A stretch of 64,000 nucleotides of DNA from assembly GCA_013824165.1 (NCBI GenBank), contig PNNH01000118.1:19695-83694 (forward strand), read 5' to 3'. A program made the translations under genes and the position numbers. This DNA is from Methylibium sp. (GTDB lineage Bacteria > Pseudomonadota > Gammaproteobacteria > Burkholderiales > Burkholderiaceae_C). The notes beneath the pieces are model-generated. The model had not been told where the DNA came from. It searched no databases and saw only the letters and a program-made list of their open reading frames with translations. Positions within the stretch are counted from its first letter, which is position 1. Each line of letters starts with the position of its first letter. This document shows, piece by piece, positions 44,775 to 53,482 of this stretch.

Positions 44775-44837
44775 ATTCTAGGGCGGCGCAACACCGGGGC
44801 CGTGCCTCTCGGAACCTCTTGCCTTGACCGTTAGAAT
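44775..44837. promoter_or_regulatory. Divergent promoter region of the exopolysaccharide locus
   Basis: Two facing -10 candidates: TAGAAT on the reverse strand at 44775-44780 (followed there by CGC), which would serve the flippase gene, and TAGAAT on the plus strand at 44832-44837, which would serve the exporter gene with a leader of about 68 bases. Neither has a convincing -35, which may mean that an activator is needed. Confidence 0.5.
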
Positions 44838-44910
44838 CCGGCGCAATTCCTGCCAGGCTGGTCCGCAAACATCTGTTGCGGGCTTCGATCGCTTGCTTTC
44901 AATCGCACCA

Positions 44911-46866
44911 ATGACCCACAGAGACTCCCAGCTGATCACGTACGCCCGCCGCGCGCTCCGCCTGGTGCCGATCTTGTTGCTGGGGGCTGTGCTGCAGGCT
45001 CAGGCCCAGGCCATCCAGGGCATCTCTAATGACCAGCTGCCGACATCGTCAGGTCCGGTGCGGCTGCAGCAGCCCATCAGTTCCAAGTCGACATCCAGCA
45101 CCAATGATCGGCGCGACAAGGACAGCCGCCTGAACGGCGACAAACGCAACGGCGACTGGGGCGCTGACCTGTTCCGTCAGGCATACCGTCCCAGCGAGTT
45201 TGAGTTGTTCGTCCGGCAGCTGGCTGGAATTACGCGCCCCCAGGGCGAGAAGCTTGATGAGGACGGTACTGACACCATTCGGCGTTTTGGTGCCGAGTTG
45301 GTGACCGGACCGGCGGACGACACCGAGTCGGGAGCTGACGCTTCCGGGCTGGTGCCGGACGATTACGTGGTCGGACCCGGGGACGAAATCCTGCTGAGTC
45401 TGTGGGGCGGCGTCGAGGCGAATTTGCGTCTCGAGGTGGATCGGGCCGGACGTATCGCCATTCCGCGCGTCGGCGCGGTTTCCCTGGCGGGCGTGAAGTA
45501 CTCGGAGCTGCGTCAGACCATCAGCCGGCGAGTTGCGACCCAGTTCAAGAATTTCGAGCTGTCGGTGGCGCTGGGTCAGGCGCGCGCCATTCGGGTCTAT
45601 GTCACAGGCCATGTCCAGCGGCCCGGCTCGGTCACGGTCAGCGGTCTGTCGACCGTGCTGCGAGCGCTGATGGCGGCTGGCGGACCCACGGCGGTGGGCA
45701 GTTTCCGTTCCATCCAGTTGCGTCGCGGCGGCCAGGTGATCTCCAACTTCGACCTATACGACCTGATGCTTCGCGGTGATCGCAGCGGCGACCGTGCTCT
45801 GCGGGGTGACGATGTGATCCATGTCGCTGCGGTCGGCCCGCAGATCGGCGTGATCGGCAGCGTCAACAAGCCGGCAGTGTTCGAACTCAAAGGCGGCGAG
45901 ACGATCGCGGACGCACTCGGCATGGCAGGCGGCCTTTCGACGGTGGCCAACCGCAGTGCGGCCGTGGTGCATCGCTTGGACGAGCGCAGCGGTCAGGCTT
46001 TGCGTGATGTGGATCTGAGCAAGGATCGCGGGCGTCCGCTTGACAATGGCGACGTGCTGCGGGTGATGAGCGTGGCGGATATGGCTCGCCCCATGCTGCG
46101 CCAGAGCAAGCGCGTGCGCGTCGAAGGCGAGGTGCAGCGTCCGGGCGACTATGTGCTGGCTGCAGGTAGCACCTTGAAGGATGCCATTGAAGCAGCCGGT
46201 GGGCTGACGGCCGAGGCCTTCCTGTTCGGCACCGAATTCAGCCGCGAGTCGGTCAGGCTGGCGCAGATCAGCAACTATGACCGCGCCCTGCGTGAGTTGG
46301 AGTCGGAGTTCACGCGCGCAGCCGTGACGCGCAAGGAAAAAGTGGTGCCGATGAACGATGACGCATCGGCACGCAATGTCACCCATATCAAGCTGATTGA
46401 GCGTCTTCGGTCTGTGCAGCCGACCGGACGTGTCGTCCTGCAGATGGCTGCCAGCGACAGCCAGTTGCCAGCGTTGGCCATTGATGACGGCGACCGCATC
46501 CTGGTGCCGGCGAAGCCGTCCACGGTCAACGTCTACGGCAGCGTGTTCAACAGCGGCAGCTACCTGTTCTCTCAGGGGCGCCCCCTCGAGCAGTATCTGG
46601 GCATGGCTGGCGGCGCGACGCGCAGCGCCGACAAGGGCAGCGTGTTCGTGGTGCGTGCCAACGGCAGCGTTGTCAGCAATCGCAGCAGCCGTTCGGCATG
46701 GGCGATGGGCGGCGGCGCCGTGGAGGCCCTGGCTGCCGCGCCGGGTGACACGATCTTCGTGCCCGAAGACATGAGCTATGTGAACTCGACCACCGAGCTC
46801 AAGGACTGGGCGCAGATCCTCTATCAATTCGGGCTGGGTGCTTTGGCACTCAAGAACCTGAAGTGA
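44911..46866 (+). CDS. Wza-type polysaccharide export protein with SLBB repeats
   Basis: A 651-residue outer-membrane exporter. A signal peptide ends at about residue 31 (LQAQAQA) with no lipobox Cys, unlike E. coli Wza. The polysaccharide-export domain starts at VVGPGDEILLSLWGG (about 153), followed by four SLBB-type domains beginning VYVTGHVQRPGSVTV, IGVIGSVNKPAVFEL, VRVEGEVQRPGDYVL and VNVYGSVFNSGSYLF. The C-terminus is short and weakly hydrophobic. ATG at 44911 is chosen over a TTG at 44824 because it gives a normal signal peptide. It is coupled to the next gene. Confidence 0.9.
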   Translation: MTHRDSQLITYARRALRLVPILLLGAVLQAQAQAIQGISNDQLPTSSGPVRLQQPISSKSTSSTNDRRDKDSRLNGDKRNGDWGADLFRQAYRPSEFELFVRQLAGITRPQGEKLDEDGTDTIRRFGAELVTGPADDTESGADASGLVPDDYVVGPGDEILLSLWGGVEANLRLEVDRAGRIAIPRVGAVSLAGVKYSELRQTISRRVATQFKNFELSVALGQARAIRVYVTGHVQRPGSVTVSGLSTVLRALMAAGGPTAVGSFRSIQLRRGGQVISNFDLYDLMLRGDRSGDRALRGDDVIHVAAVGPQIGVIGSVNKPAVFELKGGETIADALGMAGGLSTVANRSAAVVHRLDERSGQALRDVDLSKDRGRPLDNGDVLRVMSVADMARPMLRQSKRVRVEGEVQRPGDYVLAAGSTLKDAIEAAGGLTAEAFLFGTEFSRESVRLAQISNYDRALRELESEFTRAAVTRKEKVVPMNDDASARNVTHIKLIERLRSVQPTGRVVLQMAASDSQLPALAIDDGDRILVPAKPSTVNVYGSVFNSGSYLFSQGRPLEQYLGMAGGATRSADKGSVFVVRANGSVVSNRSSRSAWAMGGGAVEALAAAPGDTIFVPEDMSYVNSTTELKDWAQILYQFGLGALALKNLK

Positions 46867-46874
46867 GCGGCAGC

Positions 46875-48059
46875 ATGACCCAAGGTGCGCCGACCACTTC
46901 CTCACAGCCCCTGGACCAAGCTAGCGTGATGGCATCAGAGAACAGCAGTCTTGACGTTGTGCTGGATTTGGCCCGGGAGGCACGCAAGATCGTGCTGGGG
47001 GCCTTGCTTGCCGGCGGCCTGGCCGTTGGAGGCACTTATCTGGTCTCGCCGACCTTTACCGCCTCCACGGTGATCTTGCCGCCTCAGCAGCAACAGTCGC
47101 TCGCGGCTTCGGCACTGTCTTCCCTTGGCGCCTTGGCCAATCTCGCTGGCGGCGCAGCTGGCATCCGGAGCTCTCTGGATCAGTATGTGGCGCTGCTGCA
47201 GGGCACGACGGTTTCCGATCGCATCATCGAGCGCTTCAAGCTCGACGCGGTGTACGACGAGGACTACCGATCGAACACCCGCCGTGAACTGGCCAAAAAT
47301 GTGCGGATCAGTGCCGGCAAGCGTGACGGACTGATCACGATCGAGGTGGATGACGAGAAGCCGGAGCAGGCTCGGGACATGGCCATGGCCTATGTCGACG
47401 AGTTCCGCCGCATGACGGCGGAGTTGGCGATCACGGAGGCGCAGCAGCGCCGTGTTTTCTTCGAGAATCACCTGCAGGCGACCAAGCGAAAGCTGGCCGA
47501 AGCTCAGGCAGCGTTGCAGGGCAGCGGAATTTCGGGCGGTGCGCTCAAGGCCGAACCCAAAGCTGTGGCTGAGGGTTATGCCAAGCTCAAGGCCGAGTAC
47601 ACAGCCACCCAGGTTCGGCTTCAGGCCCTGTTGAGCAATCTCACCAGCAACGCCCCTGAGGTTCAGCAGCAGCAATCGGCTCTGGCAGCTATCAAGGCGC
47701 AACTCGACAAGCTCGAGGGCAGTGCGGACGTCGGTGCGGCCAGCAGCGACTACATCAGCAAGTACCGCGAGTTCAAGTATCAGGAGACGCTGTTCGAGCT
47801 GTTCTCCCGGCAGTATGAGTTGGCGCGTGTCGATGAAAGTCGCGAAGGGGGCTTGGTTCAGGTGGTCGACAAGGCCTTGCTGCCCGACCGCAAGAGCCGG
47901 CCCAAGCGCGCTCTGATCGGCGTTTCCGTGAGTCTTGCAGTGGGCGTGCTGCTCTGCATCTTGGTGCTGCTGCGCTCGCGCTGGAAGCACAGTTCGCTGA
48001 CGCAGGATGATCGCGCGAAGGCGGCCAGGATCTGGCCCGCAATGCTGGGCCGTGGCTGA
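46875..48059 (+). CDS. Wzz/GumC-type chain-length co-polymerase without kinase domain
   Basis: A 394-residue inner-membrane polysaccharide co-polymerase. It has two transmembrane helices (about 35-53 and 360-380) enclosing a periplasmic coiled-coil domain (about 150-300, for example AITEAQQRRVFFENHLQATKRKL). The Pro-rich segment before the second helix (DRKSRPKRA) is typical. It ends shortly after the second helix, so there is no C-terminal tyrosine kinase, and no separate kinase gene lies nearby. A GTG at 46863 overlapping the previous stop is an alternative start. Confidence 0.87.
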   Translation: MTQGAPTTSSQPLDQASVMASENSSLDVVLDLAREARKIVLGALLAGGLAVGGTYLVSPTFTASTVILPPQQQQSLAASALSSLGALANLAGGAAGIRSSLDQYVALLQGTTVSDRIIERFKLDAVYDEDYRSNTRRELAKNVRISAGKRDGLITIEVDDEKPEQARDMAMAYVDEFRRMTAELAITEAQQRRVFFENHLQATKRKLAEAQAALQGSGISGGALKAEPKAVAEGYAKLKAEYTATQVRLQALLSNLTSNAPEVQQQQSALAAIKAQLDKLEGSADVGAASSDYISKYREFKYQETLFELFSRQYELARVDESREGGLVQVVDKALLPDRKSRPKRALIGVSVSLAVGVLLCILVLLRSRWKHSSLTQDDRAKAARIWPAMLGRG

Positions 48060-48089
48060 TACGCGTTTCAGACCCGCCGGGGTACGATC

Positions 48090-49184
48090 ATGATGGCCAT
48101 TCTCGCGCTGAGCTTTGCGATCGCGCTGGTCCTGACGCTGCTGATCGTGCGCTCGTCGAGCCTGCACTCAAAGCTGTCCGGGGACCATGATCTGAGTGGC
48201 CCGCAGAAGTTCCATGCGCGGCCTGTGCCTCGGATTGGCGGGGTGGGCATCTTCATCGGCTTTTGTGTCGGATCATTGCTGTGGGCCTTGCGTGCGCCGG
48301 ATTCGCGGACGATGACCCTAGCTCTGCTGGTCTGTGTCTTTCCGGCCTTTGCTTCCGGCTTGATCGAAGACATCACCAAACGTGTCAGCCCGCTGAGGCG
48401 CATGCTGGCCATCGTGTCAGCGGCGCTGCTTGGTGTATGGCTGCTCGACGCGACCCTTGACCATACCGGGATCCCCGGCTTGGACTGGATTGCCGGCTTT
48501 CCTGTCGGGGCGGCCATGCTGGCCGTGTTCGTCGTCGCCGGCGTCGCCAACTCGATCAACATCATCGATGGCTTCAACGGCCTGGCGTCGATGTGCAGCA
48601 TGATCATGTTGTCTGGCGTGGCCTTCGTGGGCTTCACGGTGGGCGACACTTGGATTGCCGGCTGTGCCTTGCTGGCAGTCGCGGCGACGCTGGGATTCTT
48701 TGTGTGGAACTACCCGATGGGCCTGGTGTTCCTCGGTGACGGTGGCGCTTATTTCCTGGGCTTCGTGCTGGCCGAGCTGGCCATCCTGCTGATCGCGCGC
48801 AATTCCGAGGTGTCGCCGCTGTTTCCCTTGCTGCTGTGCGCGTATCCAGTCGTGGAGACCGTGTTCTCGATGTACCGCCGCAAGATCATCCGCGGCCGGC
48901 CCATGGGCATGCCGGACGGTGTGCACCTGCACAGCCTGATCTACCGCCGGTTGATGCGCTGGGCCATCGGAAGCCGTGATGCGCATGTGCTGACGCGCCG
49001 CAACTCGCTGACAGCACCCTATCTGTGGGTGGTCTGCTCCTTGTCCTCCATCCCCGCGGTGATCTGGTGGAACGACACCTTTGCGCTGGCCTGTTGGCTG
49101 GGGGTTTACGCCGCAGGCTATGTGACGATGTACTGGCGCATCGTGCGCTTCCGCACACCGCGCTGGATGGTGCTGAAACGCTGA
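48090..49184 (+). CDS. WecA/MraY-like initiating phosphoglycosyl transferase
   Basis: A 364-residue polytopic phosphoglycosyl transferase with about ten helices. It would load a HexNAc-1-phosphate on undecaprenyl phosphate to start the second polysaccharide. It has the conserved NSINIIDGFNGLA (about 153-165), VFLGDGGAYFLGF (about 213-225) and DGVHLHSLIYRR (HxH, about 275-286). The usual double Asp is GLIEDITK, with Glu in the first position. The other locus in the window uses the unrelated PglC-type enzyme, so two different start steps occur. Confidence 0.87.
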   Translation: MMAILALSFAIALVLTLLIVRSSSLHSKLSGDHDLSGPQKFHARPVPRIGGVGIFIGFCVGSLLWALRAPDSRTMTLALLVCVFPAFASGLIEDITKRVSPLRRMLAIVSAALLGVWLLDATLDHTGIPGLDWIAGFPVGAAMLAVFVVAGVANSINIIDGFNGLASMCSMIMLSGVAFVGFTVGDTWIAGCALLAVAATLGFFVWNYPMGLVFLGDGGAYFLGFVLAELAILLIARNSEVSPLFPLLLCAYPVVETVFSMYRRKIIRGRPMGMPDGVHLHSLIYRRLMRWAIGSRDAHVLTRRNSLTAPYLWVVCSLSSIPAVIWWNDTFALACWLGVYAAGYVTMYWRIVRFRTPRWMVLKR

Positions 49185-49236
49185 TTCCGGGCCCGCCGAC
49201 GGGTGGAAACCCGCGTTTGGGTGCAAGCCGGCGATA

Positions 49237-50781
49237 ATGTCGTCCATGACCGACACCCGAACCCATGAAGCAACTGTCGCCGACCCGGCGCCGGCCCGCT
49301 TCGATACCCTGCCTCTGGATGCCAAGCTTCTGCGCGCCGTGGCCGACTCCGGCTACGCGACGATGACGCCCATCCAGGCCAAGGCGATTCCCATCGTCCT
49401 CGACGGGCGCGATGTGATGGGCGCGGCCCAGACCGGGACCGGCAAGACGGCAGCGTTCTCGATTCCCTTGCTGCAGCGCATGCTCAAGCATGAGAACGCT
49501 AGCGCCTCGCCGGCACGCCATCCGGTGCGTGCACTGGTGTTGGCACCGACGCGTGAACTGGCCGACCAGGTGGCCAACAACGTCAAGGCCTACGCCAAGC
49601 ACACGCAGTTGCGCGTGGCCTGCGTGTTTGGCGGCATCGACATGAAGCCCCAGACCCTGCAGCTCAAGGGTGGGGTCGAGGTGTTGATCGCAACGCCCGG
49701 CCGCCTGCTGGACCACATCGAGGCCAAGAACTGTGTGCTCAATCAGGTCGAGTATGTGGTGCTGGATGAGGCCGACCGCATGCTGGACATCGGCTTCCTG
49801 CCCGATCTGCAGCGCATCCTGAGCTATCTGCCGAAGGCGCGACAGACCCTGCTGTTCTCGGCCACGTTCTCGGGCGAGATCAAGAAGCTGGCGCAGAGCT
49901 ATTTGCAGGAACCGGTGCTGGTCGAGGTGGCGCGGCCCAATGCAACGGCATCAACCGTCGAGCAACGTTTCTTCAGCGTGACCGACGATGACAAGCGGCA
50001 GGCGGTGCGGCAGATCCTGCGTCAGCGCGAAATCAAGCAGGCGATTGTCTTCGTCAATTCCAAGCTGGGTGCGGCACGTCTGGCCCGTTCTTTCGAGCGC
50101 GATGGACTGCGCACGGCGGCGCTGCACGGCGACAAGAGCCAGGATGAGCGCCTGAAGTCGCTCGATGCCTTCAAGCGCGGCGAGGTGGATCTGCTGGTGG
50201 CGACTGATGTGGCCGCGCGCGGTCTGGACATTGCCGACCTGCCTGCAGTTTTCAACTTCGACGTGCCGTTCAATGCCGAGGACTATGTGCACCGCATCGG
50301 CCGCACCGGCCGCGCCGGAGCCTCCGGCATCGCCGTGACCCTTGTGACGAAGTCAGACGCCCGGCTGGTGGCGGATATCGAGAAGCTGACCAAGCGCACG
50401 CTTGAGATCGAGCCGATCGAGATCGAAGATGGCCGCCCGGCGCGGCCGCGCCGCAGCGATGCCGATGGCGATGGCGAGCCTCGTCGGGCCCCTCGTGAGG
50501 CTCGTGCGGAGCTCGACTCTGCCAGCAGCGCCGTTGGCGAGACAGTGCGGCGCAGCAGCTACCGCCCCGCGCCGGCGTCACGCGATCCCTTCTTCGACAA
50601 GCCTTACGAGCCCACGGCAGGTGTCGAGGCTCCGAGTTGGGAGAAGGCCGCTCCGGCAGCCAGCCTGTCCGCCAAGGCCTTGTCGCCCTACATCAAGCCG
50701 AAGAAAAAAGTCGCGGCACTGTTCGGCGCCAAGCGTGACGCCGAGCCCGAGACGATCGATCAGCAGACTGCTGGCTCCTGA
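49237..50781 (+). CDS. rhlE: DEAD-box RNA helicase, RhlE-like
   Basis: ATP-dependent RNA helicase (514 residues) probably acting in ribosome assembly or RNA turnover. Motifs occur in order: Q-motif MTPIQAKAIP, motif I AAQTGTGKT (about 63-71), PTRELADQV, DEAD as VLDEADRMLD, SAT, and HRIGRTGRAG. The C-terminal extension (about 390-514) is charged and Arg/Pro-rich. ATG at 49237 is used; one three codons later is also possible. It stands alone on the plus strand after the exopolysaccharide locus. Confidence 0.94.
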   Translation: MSSMTDTRTHEATVADPAPARFDTLPLDAKLLRAVADSGYATMTPIQAKAIPIVLDGRDVMGAAQTGTGKTAAFSIPLLQRMLKHENASASPARHPVRALVLAPTRELADQVANNVKAYAKHTQLRVACVFGGIDMKPQTLQLKGGVEVLIATPGRLLDHIEAKNCVLNQVEYVVLDEADRMLDIGFLPDLQRILSYLPKARQTLLFSATFSGEIKKLAQSYLQEPVLVEVARPNATASTVEQRFFSVTDDDKRQAVRQILRQREIKQAIVFVNSKLGAARLARSFERDGLRTAALHGDKSQDERLKSLDAFKRGEVDLLVATDVAARGLDIADLPAVFNFDVPFNAEDYVHRIGRTGRAGASGIAVTLVTKSDARLVADIEKLTKRTLEIEPIEIEDGRPARPRRSDADGDGEPRRAPREARAELDSASSAVGETVRRSSYRPAPASRDPFFDKPYEPTAGVEAPSWEKAAPAASLSAKALSPYIKPKKKVAALFGAKRDAEPETIDQQTAGS

Positions 50782-50820
50782 GGGCTGGCGGCTGGGTGCC
50801 GAACGCCCTCGTGTTCGGCC

Positions 50821-51591
50821 CTATCCCAGCAGGCTGAAGACGGCTGGCAGCTTGTCGGGCATGGTCGTCGGACTGGCGCGCCACTGTGCCACGCTGGCCG
50901 TCCGGGTCCACCCTTGAGGCAGGCTCAGCGCGCAGCTGACGGACAGTTGCGTTTGCGGCCGCAGGTTCGCCAGCAAAGCCTGCAGCAAGGCCTCGTTCCG
51001 GTATGGTGTCTCGATCATCAGCTGTGTCTGCTGCTGCTTGGCCGACAGCGCCTCCAGTTCCCGGATGCGCTTGGCGCGCTCCGTCGCCTCGATCGGCAGG
51101 TAGCCGACGAAGGCAAAGCTCTGGCCGTTGAGGCCGCTGGCCCCCAGTGCCATCAGCAGTGAGCTCGGCCCGGACAAGGCTTGCACCCTCAGACCTTCGG
51201 CATGAGCCGCGGCGACCAACATCGCGCCCGGATCCGCAATCGCAGGCAAGCCCGCTTCAGAAATCAGACCCATGTCATGCCCTTGTCGCAGGGGCGCCAG
51301 CAAGGCCTTCCAGGCCTGCTGCTGGCCTGCGCCGTCCTTGGGTGTGGCGCCGCCTTTGGGTGGCCTGGGCAACTCGGCGATCTGCAGGCTTTGCAGGGCT
51401 TGGCTCAGCGGCGTGATGGCGTCAACCCGCTTCAGGAAAGCGCGCGTCGTCTTCGCGTTCTCGGCGGCCCAATGCGTGATCCGTGCAGCCGTGTGGATGA
51501 CTTCCAGCGGCAGCACGGCGTGCAGGCTCACCTCGGCGTCAGCAATGCCGAAATCCAGCGTGTTGGGCATCAGGAAGAGGGTGCCGCTCAT
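50821..51591 (-). CDS. Tetrapyrrole-methylase-fold SAM methyltransferase (RsmI-like paralogue)
   Basis: A 256-residue protein of the family that includes RsmI (16S rRNA 2'-O-methyltransferase), but shorter at the N-terminus and without the family's usual opening GTLYLVATPIGN; here the start reads GTLFLMPNTLDFG. It keeps GLISEAGLPAIADPGA and VQALSGPSSLLMALGASGLNGQSFAFVGYLP. Its true substrate is not known. It overlaps the maf gene by four bases, a pairing that suggests a joint promoter near 52206. Confidence 0.82.
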   Translation of the reverse strand: MSGTLFLMPNTLDFGIADAEVSLHAVLPLEVIHTAARITHWAAENAKTTRAFLKRVDAITPLSQALQSLQIAELPRPPKGGATPKDGAGQQQAWKALLAPLRQGHDMGLISEAGLPAIADPGAMLVAAAHAEGLRVQALSGPSSLLMALGASGLNGQSFAFVGYLPIEATERAKRIRELEALSAKQQQTQLMIETPYRNEALLQALLANLRPQTQLSVSCALSLPQGWTRTASVAQWRASPTTMPDKLPAVFSLLG

Positions 51592-52205
51592 TGTTTGTTC
51601 TCCAGGGCGGGAAGCTGCAGGCCTGCGCTTCTGAGCAGGCGACAGGTTCGGATCAGCGGCAGCCCGATCAGGGCGGTCGGGTCGTCAGATTCGATCGAAT
51701 CGAGCAGTGCAATGCCCAGGCCTTCTGCCTTGGCGCTGCCGGCGCAGTCGTAGGCTGGCTCGGCGTCGAGATAGGCCTCGATCTCTTCGCGGGACAGTTC
51801 TCTGAACCGGACGCGCACCGGGGCCAGGTCTTGCGCGACAAAGCCGCGGTCAACGCAAACCACGGCCAATGCGGTCTGGAAAGTGACTTCGCGGCCGCTC
51901 ATCGCTGCAAGCTGCTCCCGGGCGCGTTCCCGATTGCCAGGCTTGCCCATTGCGCGTCCGGCCAGGTCGGCCACCTGGTCCGAGCCGATGACCAGTGCGT
52001 GTGGATACTTGGCAGCAACTGCCTGCGCCTTGGCCAGGGCAAGCCGGACGGCTGTGTCCTTCGGGCATTCGTTCTGCCAGGCGGTCTCGTCAACCTCAGG
52101 CGCGCAGACCTCGAAGGGGCTCTGCAGCCGGGACAGGAGTTCGCGGCGATAAGGGGAGGTCGAGGCAAGGATGAGCGACTGCGGCGCTTTTGCTGGGGGC
52201 AACAT
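51588..52205 (-). CDS. Maf family nucleotide pyrophosphatase, YceF type
   Basis: A 205-residue nucleoside-triphosphate pyrophosphatase that cleaves unusual nucleotides (YceF prefers m7GTP). It has LILASTSPYRRELLSRL (about 11-27), the acidic EVDETA, the SDQVADLAG region and YDCAGSAKAEGLG. The Y-D-C-A-G-S-A-K-A-E-G-L-G form is that of the YceF subgroup. ATG at 52205 stands 61 bases from the divergent yceD start. Confidence 0.93.
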   Translation of the reverse strand: MLPPAKAPQSLILASTSPYRRELLSRLQSPFEVCAPEVDETAWQNECPKDTAVRLALAKAQAVAAKYPHALVIGSDQVADLAGRAMGKPGNRERAREQLAAMSGREVTFQTALAVVCVDRGFVAQDLAPVRVRFRELSREEIEAYLDAEPAYDCAGSAKAEGLGIALLDSIESDDPTALIGLPLIRTCRLLRSAGLQLPALENKQ

Positions 52206-52266
52206 GGGGCGATTGTCCCATCGGGCGCTGAGGGCCTGGGCCTGGCTCTCTTACACTTCCCGCATC

Positions 52267-52842
52267 ATGAGCAGCAGCAGCCGTAAACCTTCCCGCCCCC
52301 TCGATCCTCGCAAGCTTGACCTGGAAGCGATGGCCCGCGACGCCCAAAGCCTGAGCGGCGAATGGGCGGCGTCAGAGCTGCTGCGCCTTGCAGAGTCAGC
52401 GGCGCCCGAAGCCCCGGCCACCGAATGGCCGGCGATCGATTGGGCGGCTCGGGCCGAGTTGCGCGCGCAGCGCGGCGCCGAGCCCCAGATCTGGCTGCAC
52501 CTGAAAGGGCAAGCGCAAGTCAGGCTGAGCTGTCAGCGCTGCCTGCAGCCCGTCCAGGAGGACTTGTCGATCGACCGCTGGATCCGGTTTGTGCGTGACG
52601 AGGAGATGGCTGCTGAGCTCGATGCCGAGGGTGACGACGATGTGCTGGCTTTGAGTGGGCGGCTTGACCTGCAACAGTTGGTCGAAGACGAACTCTTGCT
52701 GGCCTTGCCTTTGGTGCCGCGCCATGAACAGTGCCCGCAGCCCTTGCCGTTGGCTGTCGGCGAAGAGGACATTGCCGAAGAAGTCGAAAAACCCAACCCC
52801 TTTGCGGCGCTCGCGGCGCTCAAGGGCAAGCCCAAGTCCTGA
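52267..52842 (+). CDS. yceD: YceD family (DUF177) 23S rRNA accumulation protein
   Basis: A 191-residue acidic protein of the DUF177 family, linked in E. coli to 23S rRNA accumulation and expressed with rpmF. It has the central SCQRCLQP (two Cys, about residues 92-99) and FVRDEEMAAELD, then LVEDELLLALPLVPRHE, all family hallmarks. ATG at 52267 is preferred over an upstream in-frame codon. It is followed by an independent promoter and then rpmF. Confidence 0.92.
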   Translation: MSSSSRKPSRPLDPRKLDLEAMARDAQSLSGEWAASELLRLAESAAPEAPATEWPAIDWAARAELRAQRGAEPQIWLHLKGQAQVRLSCQRCLQPVQEDLSIDRWIRFVRDEEMAAELDAEGDDDVLALSGRLDLQQLVEDELLLALPLVPRHEQCPQPLPLAVGEEDIAEEVEKPNPFAALAALKGKPKS

Positions 52843-52861
52843 GTATTTCGGCGGCTCTGGT

Positions 52862-52890
52862 TTGGACGCATGAGTGAGCCGTGCTAGAAT
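52862..52890 (+). promoter_or_regulatory. Sigma-70 type promoter of rpmF
   Basis: TTGGAC at 52862-52867 and TAGAAT at 52885-52890 with a 17-base spacer, followed by CTCGGGC. Transcription would start near 52897, giving a leader of about 177 bases, long for a ribosomal protein gene. Confidence 0.65.
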
Positions 52891-53073
52891 CTCGGGCTTT
52901 CCCCGGTTTGAGGGTCATTGCGCATGGCGGCTCGTCGCAGAAGCCTGTGCTCAGCGCGTGGTGCGCATGATCTTGGTCGCCGGGGTCGGGGCTAGTTCGT
53001 CGGCAAGCGCAGCCTGCCTGATCTGCCCGCTAGCCTCAACCACCGGAACCGACACCGGACCCTAGGAGAAATC

Positions 53074-53256
53074 ATGGCCGTTCAGCAAAACAAGAAGTCG
53101 CCTTCCAAGCGTGGCATGCACCGTTCGCACAATGCCCTGGTGAATCCGGGTACCGCGATTGAGCCGACCACCGGCGAGGTGCATCTGCGCCACCACATCA
53201 GCCCCAACGGTTTCTACCGTGGCCGCAAGGTGCTGAAGACCAAGGCCGACGCCTGA
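53074..53256 (+). CDS. rpmF: 50S ribosomal protein bL32
   Basis: A 60-residue basic protein of the large ribosomal subunit, with [17 protein letters not shown] at the start and the [15 protein letters not shown] segment near the end. The zinc-ribbon Cys residues of some bL32 proteins are absent, as is usual for proteobacteria. CTAGGAG lies seven bases before the ATG. Confidence 0.97.
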   Translation: MAVQQNKKSPSKRGMHRSHNALVNPGTAIEPTTGEVHLRHHISPNGFYRGRKVLKTKADA

Positions 53257-53482
53257 AGTCTTTGAGTTGCGCGCTGGCCGGTTCATGCCGGCGGCGCGAC
53301 ATCAATGCGAGCGAATGATGTACACGAGGCCCGGCCTGCAGCTGATGCGGTGCCGGGTTTCTGTGTTTGTGCGCAGCCCTTTGCCGCGGGTGCGCCCGCT
53401 TGTTTGCGACTCCGTGCTCGCGTAAGGTCGGTGCCTGCTTGTTGGCGGGCCGACTCCGCATGCCACACCGTTGATTGCCTCG

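Noticed and set aside
52874..53065. 63-codon frame inside the rpmF leader
   Set aside because: It begins upstream of the inferred transcription start, has no ribosome site and resembles nothing known.
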